This document shows, piece by piece, positions 25,773-33,360 of a stretch of 64,000 bases of DNA. The stretch lies in NCBI GenBank assembly GCA_016193485.1, contig JACPRZ010000030.1, positions 101,721-165,720 of the forward strand, written 5' to 3'. Numbering within the stretch: position 1 is the stretch's first letter; each line of letters begins with the position of its first letter. The DNA is from Bacteroidota bacterium. Its GTDB lineage: Bacteria; Bacteroidota; Bacteroidia; JACPRZ01. The translations under genes were made by a program, and so were the position numbers. The notes below the pieces were generated by a model. It ran no database searches and was not told where the DNA came from. It was given only the letters and a program-made list of their open reading frames with translations.

Positions 25773-27644
25773 ATGCCCTACTCATCTCACCGCAGCGGCT
25801 TCCGCAAAGTTTACATCGGCTTCGGTGTCGTTATTTTTATTGCGCTTTTCAATGCCGTTTTCGCATTTTTCATCATGAACCAGAACAAACAGAGAATTAC
25901 GCGCGTCATCAATGTCATCAATCCCTACACGCAACTCCTCGAATCGTTTAACCTGATGGTCACCGAATCGAAGATGTACTCCACCAACTGGGTTTACCTG
26001 CTCAGGAGCATTGAAGATAAAAAACAGTTGCGCATCCTTCATGATAACCGCTATCCCGCCCTGAAAAAAGAGTTGCTTTCGCACATGCTGCTCGTGGATA
26101 AGAAGCAGGATATGGATACACTTCTTTTTATTTTTGACCGCTTTGAAAAACTGCTTGAAAAAGAGTGGGAAATAATGACGACCCTGCTTTCCTATGACGA
26201 TTACCAGAATCCGCTGAAAAAATTCACTTCCGAGGACATTGTGGAAAGCGAGGTGCTGCCGCGCACGGATAGCATTAAAACCGTCCTCGACCGGCTCATA
26301 CGGGTCAACCGGCAGGAATCCGAGGTGATGCGCAACGGCATGATAGATTCTTTCAACCGGCTGATCACTTCGGTTATTGCCATCTCGGTTGGAATGCTCG
26401 TAATGATTATTCTCGGCATGATATTTATTTCAAAATCCATTACCCGTCCCGTACTTCAGATGATTGACATGGTCATGCAGATGGGGAGGGGGGAGTTGCC
26501 GGAGCGTAAACTTAAAGAGACAAAGGATGTAATCGGGATGATGGGCTCTGCGGTGAACCGGCTTTCGGAAAATTTTTCAAAGACCACGAAATTCGCCAAC
26601 GAAATCGAAGAGGGAAATCTGCGTGCCGGTTTTACCCCGCTGGGCGATAAAGATATTCTCGGCCAGGCGCTGATAGCGATGAGGGAAAGTTTACGGGCCT
26701 ACTCAGAGGATATGGAACAGAAAGTGGAAGAACGCACCCGCGAAGTCATGGAAAAGTCCAATAAACTTGCAAAAGCGTATAAAGACATCCGCGACTCAAT
26801 AAGTTATGCCAAGCGCATTCAGGATGCCATGCTCGGTTCGCACGGTTCTTTTATTGACATGATCCGTAACGGTTTTATCGTTTTCAAGCCGAAGGATATT
26901 GTAAGCGGTGATTTTTACTGGTATTTTAAAACCGCTGACGGAATTTTAATTTTTGCAACGGTGGATTGCACCGGCCATGGAGTTCCGGGCGCCTTCATGC
27001 ACATGATCGGAAACACTTTTCTGAATGAGATCGTCATCGAAAACGGAATCACCTCGGCAAGCAAAATATTGAATGAGTTGCGCAAGGGAATCATCATTTC
27101 ACTCGGCCAGACCGGAAAGACGGGTGAACAGAAAGACGGTATGGATGCCGCCCTTTGCGTGTACAATCCGTTTACCAACACGCTTGAATATGCGGGGGCA
27201 TTTAATCCGCTATGGGTAATACGGGAAAATAAGAACGGGGAAAACAGTGAAGGAAAAAATATAAAGGTTTCCGGGGTTTCTGAAGACAGCCGCGATATCA
27301 AACGTATTTTCTGCACCGGTGACAACGGGGATTCTTTTGAATTGCTTGAATTCAAACCCGACCGTATGCCGCTTGCTTACAGCGAAAACCAGAAACCATT
27401 CCACAGCCACTGGATACAGTTGAAAAAAGGAGATACCCTCTATCTTTTCTCCGATGGATATGAAGACCAGTTTGGCGGTCCGAACCGCAAAAAATTCAAA
27501 GTGACGCGCCTGCGGGAAATGCTGCTGCAGATACACTCGAAGCCGATGGATGCACAGAAGGATATCCTCGACAAAATAATAGAAGAATGGAAGGGCTCGG
27601 ATGAGCAGACGGACGATATAACCGTGATAGGAGTCAGGACATAA
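25773..27644 (+). CDS. Membrane sensor with HAMP and SpoIIE-type PP2C phosphatase domains
   Basis: The 623-residue protein has two membrane segments (residues ~15-36 and ~200-222) around a periplasmic helical sensor region, a HAMP domain (SKSITRPVLQMIDMVMQMGRGEL), a coiled coil (MEQKVEERTREVMEKSNKLAKAYKDIRDSI), then a SpoIIE phosphatase domain. The phosphatase has FKPKDIVSGDFYWY, DCTGHGVPGAFMHMIG, SDGYEDQFGGPNRKKF and SDEQTDDITVIGVR. Family members of this type dephosphorylate Ser/Thr on regulatory partners in response to an outside signal. Upstream TAnnTTTG and a short downstream gap suggest a single-gene unit. It may act in the same partner-switching network as the phosphatase at 21099. Confidence 0.94.
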   Translation: MPYSSHRSGFRKVYIGFGVVIFIALFNAVFAFFIMNQNKQRITRVINVINPYTQLLESFNLMVTESKMYSTNWVYLLRSIEDKKQLRILHDNRYPALKKELLSHMLLVDKKQDMDTLLFIFDRFEKLLEKEWEIMTTLLSYDDYQNPLKKFTSEDIVESEVLPRTDSIKTVLDRLIRVNRQESEVMRNGMIDSFNRLITSVIAISVGMLVMIILGMIFISKSITRPVLQMIDMVMQMGRGELPERKLKETKDVIGMMGSAVNRLSENFSKTTKFANEIEEGNLRAGFTPLGDKDILGQALIAMRESLRAYSEDMEQKVEERTREVMEKSNKLAKAYKDIRDSISYAKRIQDAMLGSHGSFIDMIRNGFIVFKPKDIVSGDFYWYFKTADGILIFATVDCTGHGVPGAFMHMIGNTFLNEIVIENGITSASKILNELRKGIIISLGQTGKTGEQKDGMDAALCVYNPFTNTLEYAGAFNPLWVIRENKNGENSEGKNIKVSGVSEDSRDIKRIFCTGDNGDSFELLEFKPDRMPLAYSENQKPFHSHWIQLKKGDTLYLFSDGYEDQFGGPNRKKFKVTRLREMLLQIHSKPMDAQKDILDKIIEEWKGSDEQTDDITVIGVRT

Positions 27645-27735
27645 AATACCAGCAGGATCACCCCATAATATGTTTTAATATTATTTATTTCCGGAAAGGT
27701 TGAGATTCTTCTGTGTTGATTGAATCTGCAACAAC

Positions 27736-29127
27736 TCACTTTTTCATTATTCCCTCCCGTTCATGCTTCGCTTTATATTTTTCATAAAGTTCTTTCTGAA
27801 AGTTATTCAGGTCAATCTGTTTTCCCCTGATAAAAGCAAGTTCTATATTGTTTGATTTCATATCAAGAGCGTCTCCCGATGAAACTATGAGAGTGGCATC
27901 TTTTCCGGTTTCTATGGATCCTACCGTTTTATCAATACCCAGAATTTTTGCCGTATTCAGAGTAATTGCAGCAAGCGCTTCTTCTTTGGATAAGCCGTAC
28001 GCAACAGCAGTGCCGGCATAAAAAGCCAAGTTGCGTGTCTGCGTTGCTTCCTGGTCGCCTTCATTCTGAAGGCAGAAGAGAATTCCGGCTTTTTGCAGCA
28101 AATAGGGCAACCGGTAAGGCAGATTGGCATCTTCGTCCTGTCTCATCGGAAGTTCATGAACCCTGCGCAGCATCACCGGAATATTTTCACTTTTCAGGAA
28201 GCCGGTGATCATATAAGAATCATATCCGCCCGAGAGAACAATCCGCGGTATGCCGAACGACTTTGCGAACGTTATTGATTCCATAATATCCTTCACATAA
28301 TCGGTATGGATAAAAAGGGTTTTGGTTCCGTCAAACAACCCGCGCATCGCTTCAAGGTTAAGATCTTTTTCGGGGGGGGAAGATATCTGCGAATATGCTT
28401 TCGCTTTTTCGAAAAACTGTTTCAGCGAGGTTTTTTGTTTTACGGCTTCGGACGGATCCTGCTTCTTTTTCTTTTTTTCATCATCTTCCTCATCATCATC
28501 GGGATTTTTGCGTGGCGTTCTGGGCCAGTTGAGGTGTATGCCGTCATCCGTTTTATATGCCGCATCTTCCCAGTTCCAGGCATCCAGTTCAACAATGGAT
28601 GAGGCGCCTGAAATCAATCCCCCCCTCGGAGTGATCTGCGCCAGGAGTACACCGTTGGAGCGCACTGTCGGGATGATCTGCGATTCGGCATTATAGGCAA
28701 TGATGGATCGCACGGCAGGGTTGATGGTGCCGGTCTCATTAAAATCGCGCGTGGCGCGCACCGCTTCAATTTCCACAAGTCCCAAAGTGACATTGGGAAC
28801 AATAAACCCGGGATAGATATGTTTGCCGGGAATCCGCAATACGGTATCGAACATCCGCAGATCCATCCGCATGGTTGCCGCATCACCTACAAGTTCAATC
28901 TTTCCGTCTTTGAGGGCAATAGCAGAATTTTCTATTACCTTACCGGTGCCTATATGGGCGATGCCGTTCAGCAGCAATATGCTTCCTTTATGCGGTTGTG
29001 CAGGAACCGGGACCTGAGCGGTGCAGGGCAAAATACAGTTGGCAATGAGCATCCCCCCGATAACTATCGGGGCCATCGGGAGGCAAATAATCCCCGATAA
29101 AAAAACAATAAAACATGAGAATTTCAT
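27736..29127 (-). CDS. Secreted amidohydrolase-like protein lacking the HxH metal motif
   Basis: I choose ATG 29127 (463 aa). The protein has the amidohydrolase fold signature: small N-terminal beta domain (ILLLNGIAHIGTGKVIENSAIALKDGKIELVG), and at the end ITLNTAKILGIDKTVGSIETGKDATLIV. The position that normally reads PGxIDxHxH reads PGFIVPNVTLGL, so the first two metal ligands are absent. From memory this is typical of a Bacteroidota subfamily with LVEIEAVRATRDFNE and SSIVELDAWNWEDAAY, so activity is doubtful or uses other residues. A charged insert NPDDDEEDDEKKKKK lies near residue 210. The signal peptide contains PMAPIVIGGM, which is encoded by a palindromic repeat at 29055-29081 and looks like an in-frame insertion. 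Confidence 0.85.
   Translation of the reverse strand: MKFSCFIVFLSGIICLPMAPIVIGGMLIANCILPCTAQVPVPAQPHKGSILLLNGIAHIGTGKVIENSAIALKDGKIELVGDAATMRMDLRMFDTVLRIPGKHIYPGFIVPNVTLGLVEIEAVRATRDFNETGTINPAVRSIIAYNAESQIIPTVRSNGVLLAQITPRGGLISGASSIVELDAWNWEDAAYKTDDGIHLNWPRTPRKNPDDDEEDDEKKKKKQDPSEAVKQKTSLKQFFEKAKAYSQISSPPEKDLNLEAMRGLFDGTKTLFIHTDYVKDIMESITFAKSFGIPRIVLSGGYDSYMITGFLKSENIPVMLRRVHELPMRQDEDANLPYRLPYLLQKAGILFCLQNEGDQEATQTRNLAFYAGTAVAYGLSKEEALAAITLNTAKILGIDKTVGSIETGKDATLIVSSGDALDMKSNNIELAFIRGKQIDLNNFQKELYEKYKAKHEREGIMKK
29055..29081. repeat. Palindromic repeat inside the amidohydrolase signal-peptide region
   Basis: CCCCGATAACTATCGGGG is a palindrome of the CCGATrnnyATCGG family, followed directly by CCATCGGGA. 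On the minus strand it encodes PMAPIVIGG within the signal peptide, in frame. Confidence 0.85.
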
Positions 29128-29142
29128 AGCAAAAAATAAATG

Positions 29143-29150
29143 CAAAATTA
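29143..29150 (-). promoter_or_regulatory. Putative -7 element (TAATTTTG) of the amidohydrolase-like gene
   Basis: Minus-strand TAATTTTG matches TAnnTTTG, 15 bp before ATG 29127. Confidence 0.4.
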
Positions 29151-29271
29151 TGAAAAATTATCCTTCGGGTTTTTCCCGTTAAATTTAATTGGGTTTAGTT
29201 CCGGAAGCAGTTGCTTGTTGTCGTTTGCAATCGGGAAAAGAGTATCTTCGCCAGTTATAACACAACCTGCA

Positions 29272-29658
29272 ATGTCTAAAAAATGCCTTGACTGCGGTGA
29301 GCCGATTACCGGCAGGATTGACAAAAAATTCTGCTCCGATCAGTGCCGCAACAACTACAACAACCGCCTCAACAGCGATACCACCAACCTGGTGCGGAAT
29401 GTGAATAACATCCTGCGCAAAAACCGAAGGATAATACAGGAACTGACCCCGGAAGAGAAGGCAACCGTGCACAAAACCAAACTCTCCGACAGGGGATTTA
29501 ATTTTTCTTATTTTACAAATACATACACCACAAAAAAGGGTACGGTTTATTACTTCTGCTATGAATACGGGTACCTCCCGGTAGGAAATGACTTTTATTT
29601 TCTTGTGCGCAGGAGCGGGAAGGATGAAAATAAGGAGGGAAAGGAAACTGAAAGGTAA
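29272..29658 (+). CDS. Small zinc-ribbon protein of unknown function
   Basis: ATG 29272 gives a 128-residue protein beginning MSKKCLDCGEPITGRIDKKFCSDQCRNNYNNR, a treble-clef/zinc-ribbon knuckle with Cys5, Cys8, Cys21 and Cys25 as probable zinc ligands. An earlier in-frame start at 29140 would add 44 residues with no zinc-binding context. The remainder is basic in the middle (NNILRKNRRIIQEL) and ends with an aromatic-rich half (YYFCYEYGYLPVGNDFYFLVRR). I believe homologues of this short protein are common in Bacteroidota as conserved hypotheticals, but I cannot name a function; nucleic-acid or protein binding is a guess from the zinc knuckle. It converges with the DUF4143 ATPase gene, 3 bp apart. 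Confidence 0.8.
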   Translation: MSKKCLDCGEPITGRIDKKFCSDQCRNNYNNRLNSDTTNLVRNVNNILRKNRRIIQELTPEEKATVHKTKLSDRGFNFSYFTNTYTTKKGTVYYFCYEYGYLPVGNDFYFLVRRSGKDENKEGKETER

Positions 29659-29661
29659 TTA

Positions 29662-30798
29662 TCAAATGTCTTCCGATGTACAAAAATTAAAATAATTTTT
29701 ATTGTTTATTAATCCCACTGGACAACCAGGGTATGTTTTGGAAAAAATTTCAGGTGTTTTGAACGATTCCTTCTTCCATTTGATTTCAAAAGCGCGCATT
29801 TTACCGGCACCTTCTTCAAGATAGTCGATTTCCTGCTGCTGCTTTGTACGCCAGTAATAACTTTGAATATCCAATCCGTGATTGAATAAATATTTCCTTC
29901 TTTCAGAAATCAGGAAGTTTTCCCACAGAGAACCCGTATCCTGCCTTAGATGAAGCGGATTAAAATTATTTATGAGAGCATTGCGGATACCGGTATCATA
30001 AAAATAAATTTTACGCAGTTTTTTTAATTCAGTGCGTAAATTCCTGCTGAAAGGACCAAGACGGAAAATGATAAATGCTTTTTCAAGAATACGGATATAT
30101 CCCGAGACGGTATTCTTATCTATCTGAAGTAAATCAGCCAACTCGTTGTATGAGACCTCATTTCCTGATTGCACCGATAATGCCTGCAGGAGTTTTTCCA
30201 GAATTTCCGGATTCCTTATATTCTGAAACTGCAGAATGTCTTTATAAGAATAACTGCGGGCGATTTCCTTCAGGTTTTTTTCAGCGTCTGTCTCAGATAT
30301 AACAATTTCAGGATAGAGACCCAGTATCATCCACCTTTGAACAAGGCGGGAAATTTCCATGGCTGAATAAAGAGGTTGCAACTCTTCGATAGTAAGGGGA
30401 AAGAGGAAGAATTCCCTTTTTCTTCCGGTGAGCGGTTCAATAACCATGTTGGATAAGTCAAATGATGATGAACCGGTTGCAATAACCTGTATATTTTTTA
30501 TGTTATCCGCTATTAATTTGAGAGTGATACCTATATTTTTAACCCGCTGGGCTTCATCAAGAATAACAAGTTTGTTGTCGCCCAGAATTTTTTTTAATTC
30601 GGTAGATGTCTTTTCGGTAAAAGCATCCCGGATGTCCGGCTCATCGCAACTGAAGTAGCCGGATTTTCCATTGTACTTGTTACGAATTTCTTTAACCAGA
30701 GTTGTTTTTCCGGTGCGTCTTGCCCCGTAAAGAATTATGATTTTCCCTTTGAATAATTCCTTCTCAATGAAGGGCTGTAATATGCGCGAAATCACCAT
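29662..30798 (-). CDS. AAA_14/DUF4143 family ATPase
   Basis: The 378-residue protein has an AAA_14-type P-loop domain with Walker A GARRTGKTT (residues 25-33), Walker B LVILDEAQR (~77-85) and sensor-1 region VIATGSSSFDLS. A middle winged-helix-like part follows (NELADLLQIDKNTVSGYIRILEKAFIIFRL), then the C-terminal DUF4143 domain with a nuclease-like end (FLISERRKYLF ... QQQEIDYLEEGAGKMRAFEIKWKK, an E-D...ExK-like arrangement). The family is very common in Bacteroidota, often in many copies, with no firm function. Its promoter region contains a palindrome overlapping the predicted transcription start, so the gene is probably repressed, perhaps by its own winged helix. Confidence 0.92.
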   Translation of the reverse strand: MVISRILQPFIEKELFKGKIIILYGARRTGKTTLVKEIRNKYNGKSGYFSCDEPDIRDAFTEKTSTELKKILGDNKLVILDEAQRVKNIGITLKLIADNIKNIQVIATGSSSFDLSNMVIEPLTGRKREFFLFPLTIEELQPLYSAMEISRLVQRWMILGLYPEIVISETDAEKNLKEIARSYSYKDILQFQNIRNPEILEKLLQALSVQSGNEVSYNELADLLQIDKNTVSGYIRILEKAFIIFRLGPFSRNLRTELKKLRKIYFYDTGIRNALINNFNPLHLRQDTGSLWENFLISERRKYLFNHGLDIQSYYWRTKQQQEIDYLEEGAGKMRAFEIKWKKESFKTPEIFSKTYPGCPVGLINNKNYFNFCTSEDI

Positions 30799-30813
30799 AT
30801 TTATATGAATTCA

Positions 30814-30853
30814 GGTGAATAAATTCACCCAAAGATAAATAATTTAGGTGAAT
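30814..30853 (-). promoter_or_regulatory. Promoter and palindromic operator of the DUF4143 ATPase gene
   Basis: The minus-strand -7 element TATCTTTG lies at 30837-30830. Directly downstream is GGTGAATAAATTCACC (30814-30829), an inverted repeat of GGTGAAT with a 2-base spacer that would cover the transcription start. A third half-site GGTGAAT lies at 30847-30853, exactly 33 bp (three helical turns) from the first. The layout is that of a repressor operator. Confidence 0.6.
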
Positions 30854-30938
30854 AGCAACCCCTTGATAGTTTGTAGTTCAATTTTATGCACAACCTTTAA
30901 GGAATTTAATTCGTCATTATTAAACGACACTACAAATC

Positions 30939-31091
30939 ATGAAAACCCCTCTCATCATTGTCCTGCTCATGGCAGCATCATTGAGCAACATGGCACAGCC
31001 ATCACAAATTTCGCTTTATGGTTATCCCACAAAGGGTTGTCCACCACCGTTTCTTGAGGGTAATGAAGTAAAGGAAAATTCAGGAGAGTGA
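30939..31091 (+). CDS. Small secreted peptide, 50 aa
   Basis: ATG 30939 opens a 50-codon frame encoding a standard signal peptide (MKTPLIIVLLMAASLSNMAQ) and a 30-residue mature part beginning PSQISLYGYPTKGCPPPFLEG, with a single cysteine in KGCPPP and an acidic end. I know no family for it. The frame ends inside the left base of a strong, perfectly paired terminator, and no other frame uses this transcription unit, which supports a real short gene. It lies between the DUF4143 ATPase (divergent) and the ECF sigma factor operon. A degraded remnant of a longer secreted protein is the alternative. Confidence 0.55.
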   Translation: MKTPLIIVLLMAASLSNMAQPSQISLYGYPTKGCPPPFLEGNEVKENSGE

Positions 31092-31129
31092 CAAAACATC
31101 CGAAGTTTTTAAAACTTCGGATGTTTTGT
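31091..31129 (+). terminator. Rho-independent terminator after the small peptide gene
   Basis: A 19-bp perfect inverted repeat (31091-31109 with 31111-31129, around a single T) has a core ATCCGAAG/CTTCGGAT and a TTTTGTT end. It begins at the stop codon of the 50-residue peptide. Confidence 0.9.
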
Positions 31130-31190
31130 TAATACAGGCAGCGTTTTCGCTACATTACTTGTCTTCACTTTGTAACCGGTTATTTACTTT

Positions 31191-31769
31191 ATGGTTTCTG
31201 CTGGTACCGCAGAGGATATTGATGTCTTAATCAGGAAATGCGCTTCGGGTGACGAAAAAGCCATAAAGACCGTCTATAAAAATTATTACGGCAAAATGCT
31301 GAACGTGTGCCTCAAATATGCCGCAAACAGGGAAGAAGCCAAAGATGCCTTGCAGGAGGGTTTCATCAGCGCATTTAAGAATATAGGCCGGTTTGAATTC
31401 CAGGGTTCTTTTGAAGGATGGCTCAGGCGCATCATGATAAACACCTCGATAAACATGCTGAAGAAAAGAATGAGGGGACCTGAATATTTTAACCGGGATC
31501 TATTGACTGTGACCATGCAAAAAGATCCCTCGCAGATTGATGACAGCATCATCGCAAAAATCAATGCCGAAGAGATCCTGTCATATATTCAGAACCTTCC
31601 CCCTGTTTACCGCATTGTTTTTAATCTCTCTGCCATAGAGGGTTATTCCCATAAAGAAATTGCAGAGATGCTGAACATCACCGAAAGCACCTCAAGAGCG
31701 AATCTCGCTAAAGCGAGGCAAAAACTTCAGAGCATAATTTTATTATCATCATCAATAATAAACACCTGA
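31191..31769 (+). CDS. ECF-type RNA polymerase sigma factor
   Basis: The 192-residue protein is a sigma-70 family ECF factor. Region 2 is at residues ~25-95 (YKNYYGKMLNVCLKYAANREEAKDALQEGFISAFKNIGRFEFQGSFEGWLRRI), with the DALQEGF signature for -10 recognition. Region 4 is at ~125-180 (LPPVYRIVFNLSAIEGYSHKEIAEMLNITESTSRANLAKARQKLQ), with the helix-turn-helix. It directs RNA polymerase to a subset of genes. The following gene starts 4 bp later and encodes a protein with a cytoplasmic head, one inner-membrane segment and an outer-membrane barrel, likely the regulator of this factor. A third gene for a lipoprotein follows after 15 bp, giving a three-gene operon. Confidence 0.95.
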   Translation: MVSAGTAEDIDVLIRKCASGDEKAIKTVYKNYYGKMLNVCLKYAANREEAKDALQEGFISAFKNIGRFEFQGSFEGWLRRIMINTSINMLKKRMRGPEYFNRDLLTVTMQKDPSQIDDSIIAKINAEEILSYIQNLPPVYRIVFNLSAIEGYSHKEIAEMLNITESTSRANLAKARQKLQSIILLSSSIINT

Positions 31770-31773
31770 AAAG

Positions 31774-33345
31774 ATGGAAGAGGACAAAAGCAACTTTGAT
31801 GAAAAAATAAAACGCGCCCTTGAATCGCTTCCCGAAGCGACTCCTTCGGATGCCGAGTTTAAAGCGCTTGAAAAAGAATTAGTGAGAGCGGGCGTTATCA
31901 AAAAAGGAAAAAGACGTTTTTTCTTCTTAATTATTACTGCCGGTGCGGTATTTTCCTTTGGTTTATGGTTTACTCTGCGGGAATTGAAAAATGCCCCTGT
32001 ATTGCCGGCAATCAGGTCAGAGAATCCTGCAGAAGCATCACCGGAAAGCCATGTGCAAAAAGAAACCGATATGTCAGATTCGCAATTAAATTTTACAGTT
32101 CAGTCCGAAAACGGTAAAAGCAATAGTAAATTTAAAAGCGATCCGGTTAAAAACCCGGAATTAAAAATTGCAAAAAGCGCTATTGCCGGCACCGAAGTAA
32201 AGAGAGATGTGATATCTGCGCCTGAACCAAAAAATGAAAATAAATCACTATTGGTTAATAAACAACCGTCAGAAATAAATAAAATCGCACAGGATGAGCA
32301 ACCGGTAAATTCTATATCCCAAATGGTTAACGATGAAGACCCCTCAGATAAATCCGTGATAACCGGTCAAGACAATCTTCCTTTCCCGGTAAATTCCGGA
32401 ACAGCAGAAATTCCCGCTCAAAACCCAGCCGGTATTCCTGCTGTAGTGACAGCCGGAATTGAGCCGGATAAAACAGTCCAAAATACTTTAAATGAAGATC
32501 AACTCCAGGATGAAACAGTTAATACCCCCCCTGATACATCAATTGTTATCCCGGATACAGCAGTAATCAGGAGTACAGACCCTGTTGCCGGTGCGCCAGT
32601 TGAAACTTCAGCAGTGGTTGTCATAAATCCGGAAAAAGTAGTTTCCCGGTGGAGCGTTGGGGTTTTTTCTTCGTGGGATAAGAATACATACCGGTTGAAA
32701 AGTGAAAACATTAAAGGCGATTCGCTTGCGGTTGCGGAATCACCGTTATATGGAGATAAAAAATTTCAGTCAACAATCGGATTATTTGCAGGTTATCTGA
32801 TAACCGATAACGTTGAGGTTTCGGCAGGTATAAGGTACTCTCAGAAGAAAACCGTTTTTTTACAGGTTGGCGCGGTTGATTCTTCTGATTACGGGTACGG
32901 ATTAAACGGTGAAGGTTATATTTTTGATTTCAAAGGAAGATACCTGCAGGTTCCACTGCGGATTACATATCTCCGCACAATTAACAATTTGAATATTTAT
33001 GGTTTTGCCGGTGTGATCCCGGACTTCAATCTCCCTGTCAGGAATCATGATTATTTTATCCGGGTTGTTTCTGATACAGGCGGTACGGTCACCCAAAAAG
33101 TAACACTTGAGCCCACTTCCATAGGATTAAGCGCCATGGCCGGGGCAGGAATACGGGTTGCGGTAAGCCGCAACATCCGGTTTTTCCTTGAACCATCCTG
33201 GCACTATTCTTTTTACCCGGTGATCAAACATCCCACATACCGCGAGGTGCCGGTAAATCAATATATCAACACGGTTAGTGTCGGGGCAGGAATAATTTAT
33301 TCCTTCAGCAAGGCAGCGATAAGGCCTTCTTTATTGTCTGAATAG
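31774..33345 (+). CDS. Putative anti-sigma factor fused to an outer-membrane beta-barrel domain
   Basis: The 523-residue protein has no signal peptide. Residues 1-46 are charged and cytoplasmic (MEEDKSNFDEKIKRALESLP), a single membrane segment spans ~48-67 (RRFFFLIITAGAVFSFGLWF), and ~70-290 is a long low-complexity Pro/Asn/Ser/Glu linker. The last ~230 residues look like a PorT-type outer-membrane beta-barrel (SRWSVGVFSSWDKNTYRL, STIGLFAGYLITDNVEVSAGIRYSQKK, LQVPLRITYLR, INTVSVGAGIIYSFSK). One polypeptide would thus cross both membranes. Position directly after the ECF sigma gene and the short cytoplasmic head suggest it holds or senses for the sigma factor. This role is inference; I see no recognised anti-sigma motif such as a ZAS zinc site. 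Confidence 0.7.
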   Translation: MEEDKSNFDEKIKRALESLPEATPSDAEFKALEKELVRAGVIKKGKRRFFFLIITAGAVFSFGLWFTLRELKNAPVLPAIRSENPAEASPESHVQKETDMSDSQLNFTVQSENGKSNSKFKSDPVKNPELKIAKSAIAGTEVKRDVISAPEPKNENKSLLVNKQPSEINKIAQDEQPVNSISQMVNDEDPSDKSVITGQDNLPFPVNSGTAEIPAQNPAGIPAVVTAGIEPDKTVQNTLNEDQLQDETVNTPPDTSIVIPDTAVIRSTDPVAGAPVETSAVVVINPEKVVSRWSVGVFSSWDKNTYRLKSENIKGDSLAVAESPLYGDKKFQSTIGLFAGYLITDNVEVSAGIRYSQKKTVFLQVGAVDSSDYGYGLNGEGYIFDFKGRYLQVPLRITYLRTINNLNIYGFAGVIPDFNLPVRNHDYFIRVVSDTGGTVTQKVTLEPTSIGLSAMAGAGIRVAVSRNIRFFLEPSWHYSFYPVIKHPTYREVPVNQYINTVSVGAGIIYSFSKAAIRPSLLSE

Positions 33346-33360
33346 TAAAACCAGAATTCT

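Noticed and set aside
28306..28696. Plus-strand frames with Phe/Ser-rich translation over the amidohydrolase gene
   Set aside because: They mirror the acidic/lysine-rich insert of the minus-strand gene (GAA/GAT/AAA codons read as TTC/ATC/TTT) and have no independent support.
29140..29271. 44-residue N-terminal extension of the zinc-ribbon protein
   Set aside because: The extension covers the divergent promoter region and the protein starts naturally at MSKKCLDCG.
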